From NCBI GenBank assembly GCA_951394405.1, contig OX596340.1:1054001-1118000 (forward strand): a stretch of 64,000 nt of DNA. Direction: 5' to 3'. Under the pieces are notes generated by a model. The model saw only the letters and a program-made list of their open reading frames with translations. It made no database searches and had not been told where the DNA came from. A program made the translations under genes and the position numbers. This stretch comes from Coprinellus micaceus. Taxonomy: Eukaryota; Basidiomycota; Agaricomycetes; Agaricales; Psathyrellaceae. Shown in pieces: positions 11,049 to 25,456 of the stretch (position 1 is the stretch's first letter; each line of letters starts with the position of its first letter).

Positions 11049-11738
11049 GGTTTAGACTCTGACTAGCGGGGCAAGAAAAATGGCTGCTCAAGAGTCAGCT
11101 TGAGGGTTCTGCGACGGATGGCGCACTCACATTTGGGCTTGGAATACTCTGCTAGGCGCCAGAATTGGGGGTTGTGCGTGCCGGACGCTACCAAGAACGG
11201 GGAAAGAGATGTATATGGCCCATCCTTCACAGTTCGCGCTTTTTGGGAACGGAGAACGCGAACAGCATGTCGTCTGGTCAATGTACAACAATAAGCGCTC
11301 GTAGATCTGACTTGGATACCGAATGGAGGTTGGACAACAAGAATGGCCCATGCAGTTATGTAACTTGCATCTAGACTTCCAACCCATCTGGCCCCTAAGC
11401 AGGCGACGAGGGCCCACCAAGGTAATAACCGGCGCTTATGGGTGTTCGATCCCTGAGAGTTTTTCAGGGGGTAAAGTCGTGGTAGGTAGGTAGGTAGGTA
11501 GGTAGGCAGGACGGCACTTGTGCTCGGTTCGGTGTTCTCAATCAAGTGTCGTTGCGTTAGCTGGCCCATCCTTATATGTTGTGCCATCCAAACGCACAAC
11601 GGCTGTACCCCGTTTTCGCCCTGGGCTTACACCTGGTCAGACTTGTGCAGGGAGCGTTATCCGAGGGCGCCAGATCCCCCCAAGAAAGGTCCAATCCATG
11701 ATTAATGAATGAGTGGTAGAAACAAAACCAAGAGGGTA
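11049..11738. other. Intergenic DNA with a (GGTA)n microsatellite
   Basis: The upstream region of the unknown gene at 9519-11048 and downstream flank of the dienelactone hydrolase. It holds a GGTA tandem repeat at about 11481-11505 (six units). No gene is seen. Confidence 0.5.
11481..11505 (+). repeat. (GGTA)n microsatellite
   Basis: About six perfect GGTA units, followed by GGCAGG. Confidence 0.9.
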
Positions 11739-12877
11739 TCAAACCAATAGCGTCTTATCGAACCAGGCCGCTATCTGGTCGATAGATTTCTTCTGAGCCT
11801 CCACAATCTCAGGATGCCTGATATCCGGACGAATGGCAAAACCATGCGTTGTACCTGTCGCCAGACAAAGAGGTTAGTTTGTAGGGCGTTGCGTCGGATG
11901 TAGAGAGGTTAAACGACGCACCCTTGTAGTCTATAAATTCGTATTCAACGAATTTGTCTGTGTCCTTTCTCGACGCGAGTTCCGCTTCGGATTGGAGCTT
12001 GAGAGGGTCAGGCATGAATGCGTCGACTAGTAGGGGAATTAAAGGCGGCTGCGTCAGTCGTTCGAGCCGGTAGTCAAGTGGTATAAAGCCCATACCTTCG
12101 GCGCAAACCCACGACGCTGGAACACGCATAGCTTGGACTTGAGAGAGCGAGAACGGTCCCGGGTGGCAGATAACTACACTCTGGATGAGGTCTGTGGATG
12201 CGAACCGAATGGCAGTCGTCCCTCCGAAGCAATAGCTGCGCGGTGTAAGAATAGCTTTGAGGTGTCACAGTTTCCTTTACAACTCACCCAAAGACGCCGA
12301 GCTTTTCGTACCCCTTCTTCTCCTTGACGAGAGCGATAAACTGGGGGAATCGACTGAGGTGTTAGTTCAATATCCTGATATGAAGAGATGTGTTCCACAT
12401 ACAGAGGTGAGCCTTGCGTCGACGGCAGACGCACGGTTGGTCCAGAGAAGGTTTTTCAGCCTGGGAAGTATGCGCGAGAAGAGGAACTGGAGCCACATCC
12501 ACGTCGTCACCGGCTCGTCAGGTCGAGTAGGCATATTCATTCCATCAAGAGCAAACGGTGGCTGCCCTGTCAAGCAACTCGTCTCAGAAACTTGCCCTCG
12601 ACCGCCTTTCTTCCACAGCCCACGACCGTATATGCGCACCATCGAAGTAATCTGGAATCCAAACGTCGCATTGCAGCTTCTCCGCGACTTCGTCCGCAAT
12701 AAGCTTGCAGTTCTTGTTCGGCAGGCCAAACACGTCGGTTAGCAGGAGAACTGCGCGTTTGGATTCCGTGGAACCGGTGCTGGGGGTCGCGAGATACGCC
12801 CCTGCGAAGTCTGACTGGATATCGCCTTTTGGGTCACCAGGAAGGAGGTAGCCTTCAGCGCAGCGTGGGCAGGACAT
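11739..12877 (-). CDS. Dienelactone hydrolase family protein (copy 2, intact)
   Basis: Six exons (12877-12640, 12566-12403, 12340-12288, 12235-12096, 12026-11922, 11854-11739) join in frame to 271 residues, the usual size for fungal carboxymethylenebutenolidase-like proteins. The start MSCPRCAEG is typical of the family. The alpha/beta hydrolase core shows VLLLTDVFGLP (about 44-55), the catalytic cysteine in GYCFGGTTAIRFAS, and the likely catalytic histidine in TTHGFAIRP near the C-terminus. The acid residue is probably the Asp of VDAFMPD. The enzyme would act in the cytosol on dienelactone or other small esters; the true substrate is unknown. An in-frame upstream ATG (12961) would add 28 residues including six His from a GGT repeat; the conserved start is preferred. 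Copy 1, 3.6 kb away in the same direction, is a pseudogene. Confidence 0.92.
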
Positions 12878-12882
12878 GGAGA

Positions 12883-12903
12883 GGTGGTGGTGGTGGTGGT
12901 GGT
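12883..12903 (+). repeat. (GGT)7 microsatellite at the start of the hydrolase gene
   Basis: A GGT repeat lies 5 bp upstream of the chosen ATG on the minus strand. If translation began at the upstream in-frame ATG it would encode His residues. It is probably 5' UTR. Confidence 0.8.
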
Positions 12904-15900
12904 TGCGCAGAAACAAGACGAGTTCGACCCAGGTGATCTTCGTGCCTGCACTTTTGTTCACGGTCGATAACCAAGATCCTTGTAAGTAATGGACCCGAGT
13001 CCTGTGCTCGTGGCATCTATCTCAGTTCCCGTGCCAACGTCCCTCAGTCATCTGTGGGTTGCAAGGGCTTGTACAGGTCGAAACTGGGCTGAAAGGTATG
13101 GATTCATGGTTAGGGATCCTTTCTCCGGTTATTACACCATAGATTCAAATTGAACAAGCACTCACCAGTGTCTGCGAACTGCAGCTGTGCCGATTAGGCC
13201 CGTATGGACCCCTATTGCGCCCCAGGCGCGTGTCATACCAAGCCGGCTCGATTCAGAGTGATAGGCTACAATACGGGAAATCCATGCTATTTCGGTAGTC
13301 GAGGAGGGAGGAAGAGGGAATCGTTCGGTTCGAGAATCAAGGGACGCGTTATTTGTCGTTGGTGTGCTGCGGCTTCTGGGCCCAAGGTCACACCACGGTC
13401 CGCCTGGGTGACTCCCTTTCTCCGGATTGAACACGGTATTACCCAAGGCTAGGCTCCTCCACTACCTTCCTACACACAACCGCAACCCGGCCTAGTACTT
13501 CCCAGAAACGTTTCCGAGTTCTCGACCACCCGCCTGAGCACGTTTGACCGTTGCCTTGCCGTCGCCTTCCTACATCTCTTGGCCCGAACTGCCGATATCT
13601 CCACTCCCTCGACCCCTTTCCAGTCGCAGTCCTACTACACACCCACACGAAACAACGACGGCAACCCCCCAAAAACGGCGCTTTTTATCGAATTCGGCCA
13701 AGGTCCCAGGGGAATTTTTTGGAGACGCCGCTCCGAGGATCCTCCAGCCACATCGAAGTTTGGAGTCTGCTTCGTCTTCGTCTATAGTAAGAATTCCCCA
13801 AAAGAAGAAGCAGTCCAATTGAAGAAGAAGACGAAAATAGACTACACAAACAACGATAAGCGCCGAAAGTTGGGTACCTATGGCGGTAAGTGGGGGTTTT
13901 CTCAACTGCATGAATACGATGGGGTATGGGTCTGGGAACGAGGTGGAAAGCCCCAGGCCCATCGATGAGGGGGCCCGGCAGCTCCCGGTTGTGGGTCTTT
14001 GTGTGTCCACCCTTGACCCCGGATGATGGATGCCGCTGAACGCGTTGGGAGCGGGGACCCACTAAGCGCCAAGCATCGCCCAGTTTACATGCGCCGGAAT
14101 TAAGCGCTTCCCAAGTCGAGCTCAGGAGCGACGGAGTCTTGCTCGTCTTTCCCATGAACCCGACATTATTTGGTCCAGCAACTTGGCCCCTTCCCTGACT
14201 CTTCCGGTATGCTTTTCCGAATTCCGTGAGTGCAGCTGGGGGTCCAAGGGAAAGTGTGTAAGGAAAGGAACAGAAGACGGAACGTTCCGGGAACGTTTCA
14301 TTTCCTCCATTCACGGGTGTGTGCCAGACCGCTGGTTTTGTTTGAAGGAAATAGACCTGACAAGGTACTTTCCTACTCGTTCCGAACAACACCGTGACCA
14401 AGGCTGGGGATTTAGCGCGCGTGAAAAGGACACTCGGAGGCCTCGGTTTCACGTAAGTCCAAGCACACATGGCGACTCACTTGTGGGAGTCCGCCCGAAC
14501 GAGGCGGCGATAAAGGTCTTAGCAAGGCAATAATGCCTTCCACAGCAAGGGTGCTTGTGCGCCTGTATCCACGTCTGTTTCGGTCTGAGGAAGAGTTTGT
14601 GATGGGGATAAGTAAGGCCCTTAGCTGGAGTCCAAGATAGGTACTTACTTATGGGAAGAGTACAGTGTAAATCCCGCCGGGTTCTGTGCTGTATACAAGG
14701 GGTGATCGAGTCTATTTGGAAGAGCACAGCGCTTCCTGCGCAGCTAAGCGTTCCCTGTGACATTAATTTCGGAGGGATGAGGATCCCAAGTGAGCCTCGA
14801 CATCATCTCCGTTTACCCGACATTTCCCTTCACTGATTCACCTCCACTCCTTCAACATAGAACGTACCAAATCCGGGTCCCAGTGCCCTGCATCCAGATT
14901 CCAGATTTAATCCCCACTGCACCCGGGGTTCGTCCCCGTCCATCCCCGTCCTCGTCCCCAGTCCAAGATGATCTCGTGCTACAGCACCCATGTCTGTTTG
15001 GGACTCGGGGGACGCGTCCTGAACGCGCTGCTCTGATGGGCCTAATTAGAAGCTCGCGTGTCTTGTTTTGCTCCCGGAACCGCTCCCCCGGCCCTTCCTG
15101 CGCCTCTTTCAGCCTCTATCCAGGGCGCCCGGGTCGTCTGAGCCGAAACGCGATCATCGTGAACCCCCTCCGTAGTACGACTGTCCCAAGGCGATCAAGC
15201 CACGATCGGCATTGACATAGCACTGTCAAAACCCCACATACTTACGAACATGAAAAGAACGACTTCCAGTTCTTTTCGCCCAGTGGAAGGAAGGATGTGG
15301 TGGAAGGTGGATCCAACGAAGGGCTTCGCTGTCACCCTATCGTGGCGTAAGTCCGTGATTCTTCCATGGGATTGCTGGAGACGAGAACGTCTGCGAGCCT
15401 TCGAGAAGAGGTGGGTATGGTGTGGTTGGATAGAGAGATGAGGGGGCCGTGACGGATGCGTTTTTTCCACATACGCGGAAGCGACATGACGCTCTTGTCA
15501 TGCGCCTTCGAGCATCTTCGGTACCCTTCGAGAACCCAAGTCATTTCCAAGATCAGGGACCCAAACCAAGTGTCGAAGTGACATCGAATTGGGGGCGACG
15601 GCGTCTACATACTCTAATGCCTCGAAGAACCAAGCTTGGTTCAGGAAGTTAGAACCCTAGGTGGGAGCTGGGCATGAGAATCGAGTGTAGGTCGCCGTTG
15701 GGGTCCTGGGATATATTGGGCGGCAGGGGTTTAACATGTTCCTGTGGGTGATAGCATAGATAACCACTGACTCCTAAGCGAGGTGGGGCTGACGGGATAA
15801 CGATAACAATAGCGGGAACTTCTGATAGCAGGTGTGCGTGGCACGGGACAGGGCCAGAACGAAGTGAGCATGCCGCTAAGGGTGCTTCGTCGTAACACGA

Positions 15901-17363
15901 TCGTGGTGATGGGGGCACAGGACGTTCGTGTCAAGCAGGGCGGAAGGGTCCTATGATCAGGGACAACGTAGAGGACTCCGACGCAGGAGTAAGGGGGCTT
16001 GTGGACTTACGTATGTGTTAGAGTTTCGCCGTGGAGTAATCTCGCAGATCCTAAGCGTTCAGGGTTAACGCAGGACCCTGCACTTTCTGGCCACATGAAA
16101 GCTGTTGAGATCGGGAAAGGGGGTGAGGATTCGTGGCGTGTAGTCGCCGTGGCTTCTACGCATGTCCTCGCTTCACATTGGCTGGTTGACCAACGAGAAC
16201 TTGACGTGTTCACCGATGCGATGCGATGCAACTGTTGGTACATCACAACCCCAAGATGGGTTGCCGTTTTCACGAGCATTTCGAAAAACGGCACGGTGTG
16301 ATGAAGGTGGCCGCACGTTCATCTTGCCGTAAACGTTGCACGGAACGTTGAAAGGGGTCGTCCCAGGGCCCAGGGGGTGTTCGGTTGGAAAAGGAACTTT
16401 CACGTTCGAGGGAGTGGTGTTGGTATTGCGTCCGATGGGGGTCCGACTCGAAAAGAGACGTCGACACCAGAACCGCCTCGGTCAGTGAGATGAAGACGCT
16501 CGTGACAACCCTATTTTCGAAGAAGCAGGTGTCAAAGCGCATTTCACATAGCACGCAGGGTGGACCCGGGTATTATTCGGCCGTAGAATGCTGTCTATCT
16601 CCGGTGGCGAGGTGGGGGAGAGACAAGGAGGCGACGGTTGTGACATTTTGAATTGGGATCATGTCTTTCAAAACCCTTTGTCGTGTCGTTGGGGTACGGG
16701 TTACGGATACTTGGGGTCGGGGGAAGAAGATTGCTTGGCCACTTGATGGACTGGGGATAAGATATGTGCCTACCCCACACGCCACACAGCGCAAGGCGAG
16801 ATTCCAGAGAGATGGCGTCACGCTCGCCGAATATCACATTGGCCCGAGGAATTACTGTTCGCGGAATGTGGATGCCCAAATATAGCGAGTGAGAGAAGCA
16901 GCGATAGATTTGGAGGGAAAGAGCCGTGTGACAGGACATTTGGAGATGGATCTGGGGCCCCGCTCATAGACCGGGGAACTAGAGCAGCGATCCCGGGTCT
17001 CGTTGGGTCGAAGAAGCGCGGGGATGTGGCTCTTCCCTGGTCGAGAACGACGTGGACGACGGTCAGGAGCCCCGGAGAAACGAGACGGGGCAGGGATAGA
17101 GCATGGACTCGGAGCGGACACGGTGGTCGATCTCGGGAGAATGGATCGCGATTGCACGTGAATGCGGGGTAAAAACGTCAGATTTATTGCATTTTTCCAT
17201 CGATCGCCGGAAGAGGAAGGAGGTTCGCACGCTCTGCCTTTATTGCTTACCGCCTGTCGCTGTCTCCCCGGACTTACTTTCGCGCACTTCCTCTGGGGTC
17301 TCTCCATTCCCTTGCACGGGGACCCTCCTTCGTCCCCAACCACCACCACCAACGTCCCCCACA
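12904..17363. other. Gene-poor 4.4-kb region upstream of the CreA-like gene
   Basis: Several frames of 80-260 codons are open on both strands, but none shows a recognisable domain, conserved splice pattern or sensible composition. The last 500 bp probably form the promoter of the repressor gene. The rest could be a long regulatory region, a non-coding transcript or decayed sequence. I cannot support a gene here. Confidence 0.45.
16952..17169 (+). promoter_or_regulatory. Cluster of CreA-type SYGGRG sites upstream of the CreA-like gene
   Basis: Five matches to the CreA consensus SYGGRG fall within 218 bp: CTGGGG 16952-16957, CCGGGG 16971-16976, GCGGGG 17018-17023, CCGGAG 17072-17077 and GCGGGG 17164-17169. 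They lie 195-412 bp before the ATG. Chance predicts roughly one or two. Autoregulation of creA is known in ascomycetes; here it is an inference. Confidence 0.4.
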
Positions 17364-20592
<3,229 letters not shown>

Positions 20593-21685
20593 TGTTTCCT
20601 TGCCCCCCTTATCTCTTTTTTCTCTCGCTGTGATCTCTGGAATGGATGGCGGGAATCTCGGTCAACATTTTTGGTGGATTTGCCCACCGAGTCGTGGGGG
20701 TCCCGCCTAGCAGTACGTACAACTAGATCTCATAGATGTTTTATTCCTTGTTTATGGCCCCCTCGGTTCCTTTTTTCTTCTCTCTCTCGTTCTATTCTAT
20801 CTCTCTCTCTCAGCTCCTCTCCCCTCTTCTGCTTCCCGCCCAAAATGACGCTTGTGTCTGTGATTACCCCCCTACTTATGCCTGCAGCCTCACGATCTGG
20901 TCTCTTATTTATTCCGCATTCCCCTGATACTCATCGTTTCAACCTCTCTCTCTGTCTCTCTGTCTCGTGTATATTCCCTTGATCGTTGTCCCCCCCTCAC
21001 ATAGACTTACACACGTTCTCTCATCCTCCTTTAGTCCTCTTTCCTCTGATACTCGCGGCCACGCTTGGCTTTCCCGTGTAGTTCAGTTACCCCCTCTCCT
21101 TCCTCTCCATCTCTCTCTCTCTTTCTCATAGCACCCCTCCCACCGCTCACTGGTTCCTGACCTTCTTATCAATGCCCTCGATCGTGTCTCGTTACGTTCT
21201 CCATTCCTCTTCCTTCCTCCTCAACCACATAGAGCTATTTATTACACATGCAACCGCTACCCCTACCATGGACGACCATTCCATTTCTTTTTCTCCTGAT
21301 GACCACTATACGACTTCTAATTTCATGTATACGTACATGTGTCCCATCGCTTTTTTCTTTGATCTCTCTCTCTGCCTGCCCCACCTCGATCTCCTCTCCC
21401 ATCTGGCGCTCTGATTCTATTGCAGCCTCTTTCTCGCTTCCGGCGTCTCTGTCTATATGGTCCTCCTTCTCTGGAGTTGTGTTCTGCTTAGTCGTGTAGC
21501 CACTAGACATGTATAGAGCTTCGTTCTCTGGGATCTGGATGTTCGTACTATGTATCTCGGTTCAAAAACGTGCTTGCACTTCTCATGAACACCAGGGAGA
21601 TTGAGAGTCGAAAGGTTTAGAAAGTATACATTATGACTACAGCTAGGAACTCAACAGGGCGTCCAACAACAAATCGGTGGTCGAC
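20593..21685. other. CT-rich 3' region between convergent genes
   Basis: Strongly pyrimidine-biased sequence with many TCTCTC runs (for example 20800-20815 and 21105-21125). It probably holds the 3' UTR of the CreA-like gene and the terminator of the V-ATPase gene. No gene is seen. Confidence 0.5.
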
Positions 21686-22999
21686 CTAGAAGATGGGTAT
21701 AAAGTCCTGTATCCTATCCTTCGCATCCTGGGCAATGCACTCGGCGATCCACGTTATATTCCTGATCTCCTGTTCCTTCAGCTTCATGTAGCTGAAGAAC
21801 ACACCATACTGGAACTGTTGCAGGAACGCCTGCTTGTTCAGGAACACCTCCATGCGGAAGAACCTATCCTCCAGCTGAGTTGCGGCAGCCAGGTCGTCCA
21901 TGTTCCCATTCCCATTCGTATGGCCACCACCCGACTGCACATCGGTAAAGAACGTGCGGTACTCCGAGACGCTCTCGCACGCCGCGCGGACCTGGTCGAT
22001 CTCGTCGGCTTTGGCGAGCTGGTTGTTGCCCTCGGGCCACAAGCGCCCGATGGTAGGGAAGAGTTTAGCACGTTGTTCTTTGGAGAGCTCGGTGTTGAAG
22101 GAGTTGATGGTGATGTTGACGGTGCGGCGGTCGGCTTCGAAGGCGAGGATGCGTTGCATGACGTCGGTGGTGGGTTGCCCGAGGGAGGTGCAGAAGTAGT
22201 AGAAGTCTTCGAGGTAGGCTTTGTAGACGGTGTTGCGGATGATTTCGATGTTGAGGTCGTCGAGGTCGTTGGCGGAGAGGCAGTCGCGGAAGTATGGTGC
22301 TGCATGATTCGAATACGCGGCTGGATGAGTGGGCAGGGAATGGTTGCGATGGATATGTAGACGTACCGAGGGGAGTCTCGACTAGCACACTCTGGTACAG
22401 CTCTTCGACGGTCGTTGCTACGCAGAGAGCGGGCATAGACTCGAATACACCGAGTGGGTGACAGCGCTCGAGGAGTTCGTGAGTGTCGCGTTCGTGAAGC
22501 GTGCCGGTAATAAGGAGAATGATGTTGTCGATCATGTAGGAGTATCTAGAAGCCTGGATGAATTCAAACTGCTGAGCTTCACAGAGAAAGAATGCATACG
22601 TGATATATTCCAAGAACTTGTTCAATGGCTCGACAGCATTGCTGCGGAGGTAGTTGAACTGGTCAACCAGGATCTGCGTAGCCTTGTCCTGGATTGTCGA
22701 TGTTGACAACGGGAGAGGCTCGTTCGCAAGGAATCCGGCGTAGTCTGTCGCAGACAGTTGCGTCCTGAAGTCTAACCTCCATCCCATTAGCACGTCGTCT
22801 ATTTCAATTCCCGGATTCCGTGGTACCTTCCAAGGTCTCGCATTGCGTCAAGTTGGCGTATTGATTTTGGGTGAGGATACCGGCCTTGTATCCTCGAACC
22901 ACGCCCTCCATGAACCCATTATCGATCTACGAATTCAAACGTTAGTCAGACGGTGTAGTGGGACGAGTAAAAGCATACATTGAAGAATAGAGCCTCCAT
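21686..22999 (-). CDS. VMA6: V-type proton ATPase subunit d
   Basis: Five exons (22999-22979, 22926-22827, 22771-22600, 22545-22367, 22299-21686) join in frame to 361 residues, the normal size for this V0 subunit. Exon 1 encodes only seven residues, MEALFFN, and splices to [18 protein letters not shown]. Family blocks include [55 protein letters not shown], and the C-terminal [20 protein letters not shown] with [15 protein letters not shown]. Subunit d caps the proteolipid ring and couples the V1 central stalk to V0, so it is needed to acidify vacuoles. A short Gly/Asn-rich insertion ([11 protein letters not shown]) before [11 protein letters not shown] is a local oddity at a loop. The gene is head to head with the queuosine-salvage gene. 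Confidence 0.96.
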
Positions 23000-23424
23000 C
23001 CTAGTCGTCGTCCAAGGCACAGCACGCCAAGAGCATCGGCGGCGAAGTGGTCATACCTATGCTTTCCCACGCCGAGAACAGGGGTTGTTCGGTTTAGGTG
23101 ACATTGAATGGGTTAAATTTCAACGTCGACCACGAACTCGGACTCCGTGTCAAAGCCATTAGCCCCCCGCTCTCTACTTCATATTTCTGAGGAAATACAG
23201 CAAGATTCGACTCAGGAATGGCTGTATACAAGCTCCGATCTTCATGGAAGCCGAGGTTTTTGCCATGAATTTTCAGTGCTGAGCATTTTCATTCCGCCCA
23301 CCACGTCTACCTTTTGCGAATCGGAGAGGGAAGCTCGAGTGTCGTAATTTATAGGTGTGTGTGTCATCTAGTTCTAGTGGACTGCAGACAACTCAAATGA
23401 ACAGAACATACCCGATAGAAAGAG
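23000..23424. promoter_or_regulatory. Shared divergent promoter region VMA6 / queuosine-salvage gene
   Basis: 425 bp separate the two start codons, which point away from each other, so the promoters must lie close together or overlap. No TATA box or named binding site stands out. Confidence 0.5.
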
Positions 23425-24882
23425 ATGACTTACGACTCGGTGCTTGCGACAAGGATGGAACCATTCATCGAACGATGCAACGAAAAAGACGCGTCGCTGC
23501 AAAGTGAAGAAGCCTCGGAACGGAACCCTGTTGTGACCAGCTCCGAAAGGGTCTACAAGGTGCGTTCGCAGTCGTTCCCGAAAAGATCAAACCTGACCCA
23601 ATCGCAGGCCATTGACCTCGTGAAAATCAATGACGAGGGCGTCAAACACGCCGCAAGACACGTCCGTATGGCTTTTCACCCATCTCTAATCCGTATTGAA
23701 GTACCGCATACAGATTAGACAGCGCCTCCTCGCCGAGACGTACACACCACGAACCTGGAGAACACACGACCTACACATCTGCCCAACCGATCCCTACAAT
23801 CCTACAGATCCCAACAACAAGAGAGTCCTAGACTGGATATTTTTAATCTCTGCTCTCAACTTTAGCTTCTGGTCGGAGAAAGAAGGAACCCCAGATAGGT
23901 ACGGTGTCGAGTGGAGACGCGGGTGGGGGAAGGATGAAAGGATCGTGCACACCGGGTATTGGTCGCTAGTTGCTGCTTTGGATCGAGGTGCGTGGTTAGA
24001 CACCTCCCGGAGAAGCGGGGTACTGACCTTCTATTCAGCTCTCGAGGAAGGCATTCCAATCACGGACCCTACGTTTTATGCTTCGGAGACCAAATGCTCG
24101 GACGACCTAATTAAACATGTCTTCCGCCAAGCGGACCAGAGCAAAGAAAGCATCCCTCTTCTCGCAGAACGCATCAAAGTGATGCGGGAAATGGGATTTA
24201 TCCTAACCAATGTGTGTTGCCTCTTTACGATGTCCCGACCACGCTAATCCTTTTGCAGTCCTTTGGAGGCTCATACCAACACTTCCTCTCCGAATTCCAA
24301 AGACGACACCACGGCGACGGTACCGCGCTCGACCTCGTCAAAATGGTAGTCGAAACCTTCCCTTCCTTCCGAGACCAATTTGAGTTCGACGGATCGACCG
24401 TCTGCCTCTGGAAACGACCACAGATCCTCGTCGCCGAAACCTGGGCCGCGTTCTACCCCGCGTCCCCTTCACTTCCACACCCGCTCTTCCCTGGAAAACG
24501 CGGTCCGGTGATCAGCAAGCTCACCATGTTCGCGGACTACCGCGTCCCTCAGATCCTACACCACCTCTGCATACTCACGTATCCGCCTTCGATCCTCGCC
24601 AAGCTCAACGCGAAGACGTACTTGCCCTCCGGCTCTCGGGAAGAGCTGAGCCTCCGCACGGCGAGCATCGTTGCCGTGGAGAGGGTCCGGCAGGAGATTC
24701 TCAACATTATCCAAGCGGAGGGTGGGGGAACGGCGGACGATGGGAGCATCGTTAGCAGCGTGGTGATCGACTTTTATCTGTGGGACTTGGCGAAGCGATT
24801 AGAAGTTGGGCTGGATACGATAGAGGGCATTGCAACGGAGAATATGGTCCCAATACACCGAACGAGAAGTATCTGGTACTAA
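23425..24882 (+). CDS. Queuosine salvage protein (DUF2419 family, QNG1-like)
   Basis: Four exons (23425-23661, 23714-23987, 24039-24211, 24259-24882) give 435 residues. Conserved blocks are NPVVTSSERVYKV and VKINDEGVKHAARH at the N-terminus, LDWIFLISALNFSFWSEKEG, TGYWSLVAALDRALEEGIP after removal of the 51-nt intron, ITDPTFYAS, LTMFADYRVPQILHHL, and the C-terminal signature HRTRSIWY. Family members release queuine base from queuosine 5'-phosphate so that it can be inserted into tRNA; fungi do not make queuine and must salvage it. Intron 1 uses GTCCGT as donor, which is unusual, and that boundary is the least certain. The second intron is a multiple of three and could be read through. Confidence 0.9.
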
Positions 24883-25456
24883 TCCTCGTAGCGAATTGTT
24901 AAGCTCTAACTCTTCCTATTTTCCTTCCCTCTCAATCGATCCCCGTCGAGATGGTTCCCAGCGATGCAAAGCGGCGATAGTGCTATGGTTCCCTTGGGTC
25001 ATTTCTGCCAGGGTCGTGGACCAAATTCCATAGTAGGTACGAAGCTAAACCTGTCTCTCTCCACAGATACGCTCATCGGCGGGGAGTTGGGAGAATTCGA
25101 ACCCAGCGAACCATCCCCTGGTCGCCATGTTTCCTTTATCGCGTTTCTCCGCCTGGGAGAAGCAATAACACGAGTCAGAACATAGTAAGGAAGTAAGAGG
25201 TGAGTTGAGCCTGATACCCTGGCCTCATTTCCAGGCTTATCTACGCCTCAAGGTATAGGACTGCACCTGCTGGCGATCCCTTTCACCGAGGTTAACCCAC
25301 AACTCCCAGCGTTGGTTGACATCCGAAAGAAAGGCAACCACAATACCTGTTTGGGTCTAGTGCCACCTCTCCATGATGGTTCTAGGAAGAACCATGTCGG
25401 GAGAATGCCCACACGCAGTTTCGCTAACATGTTTTACAGAGTAAGTCCGTACTAAT
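24883..25456. other. Intergenic DNA between convergent genes
   Basis: The 3' flanks of the queuosine-salvage and WD40 genes. No gene is seen; a tRNA-like word near 25100 was examined and rejected. Confidence 0.4.

Noticed and set aside
13685..14470. 261-codon open frame on the minus strand in the gene-poor region
   Set aside because: No recognisable domain, odd composition, no supported splice neighbours; looks like chance in GC-rich DNA.
25085..25125. tRNA-like AATTCGAACCCAGCGAACC word
   Set aside because: T-loop-like words are present but neither strand folds a T stem, anticodon arm or acceptor stem.
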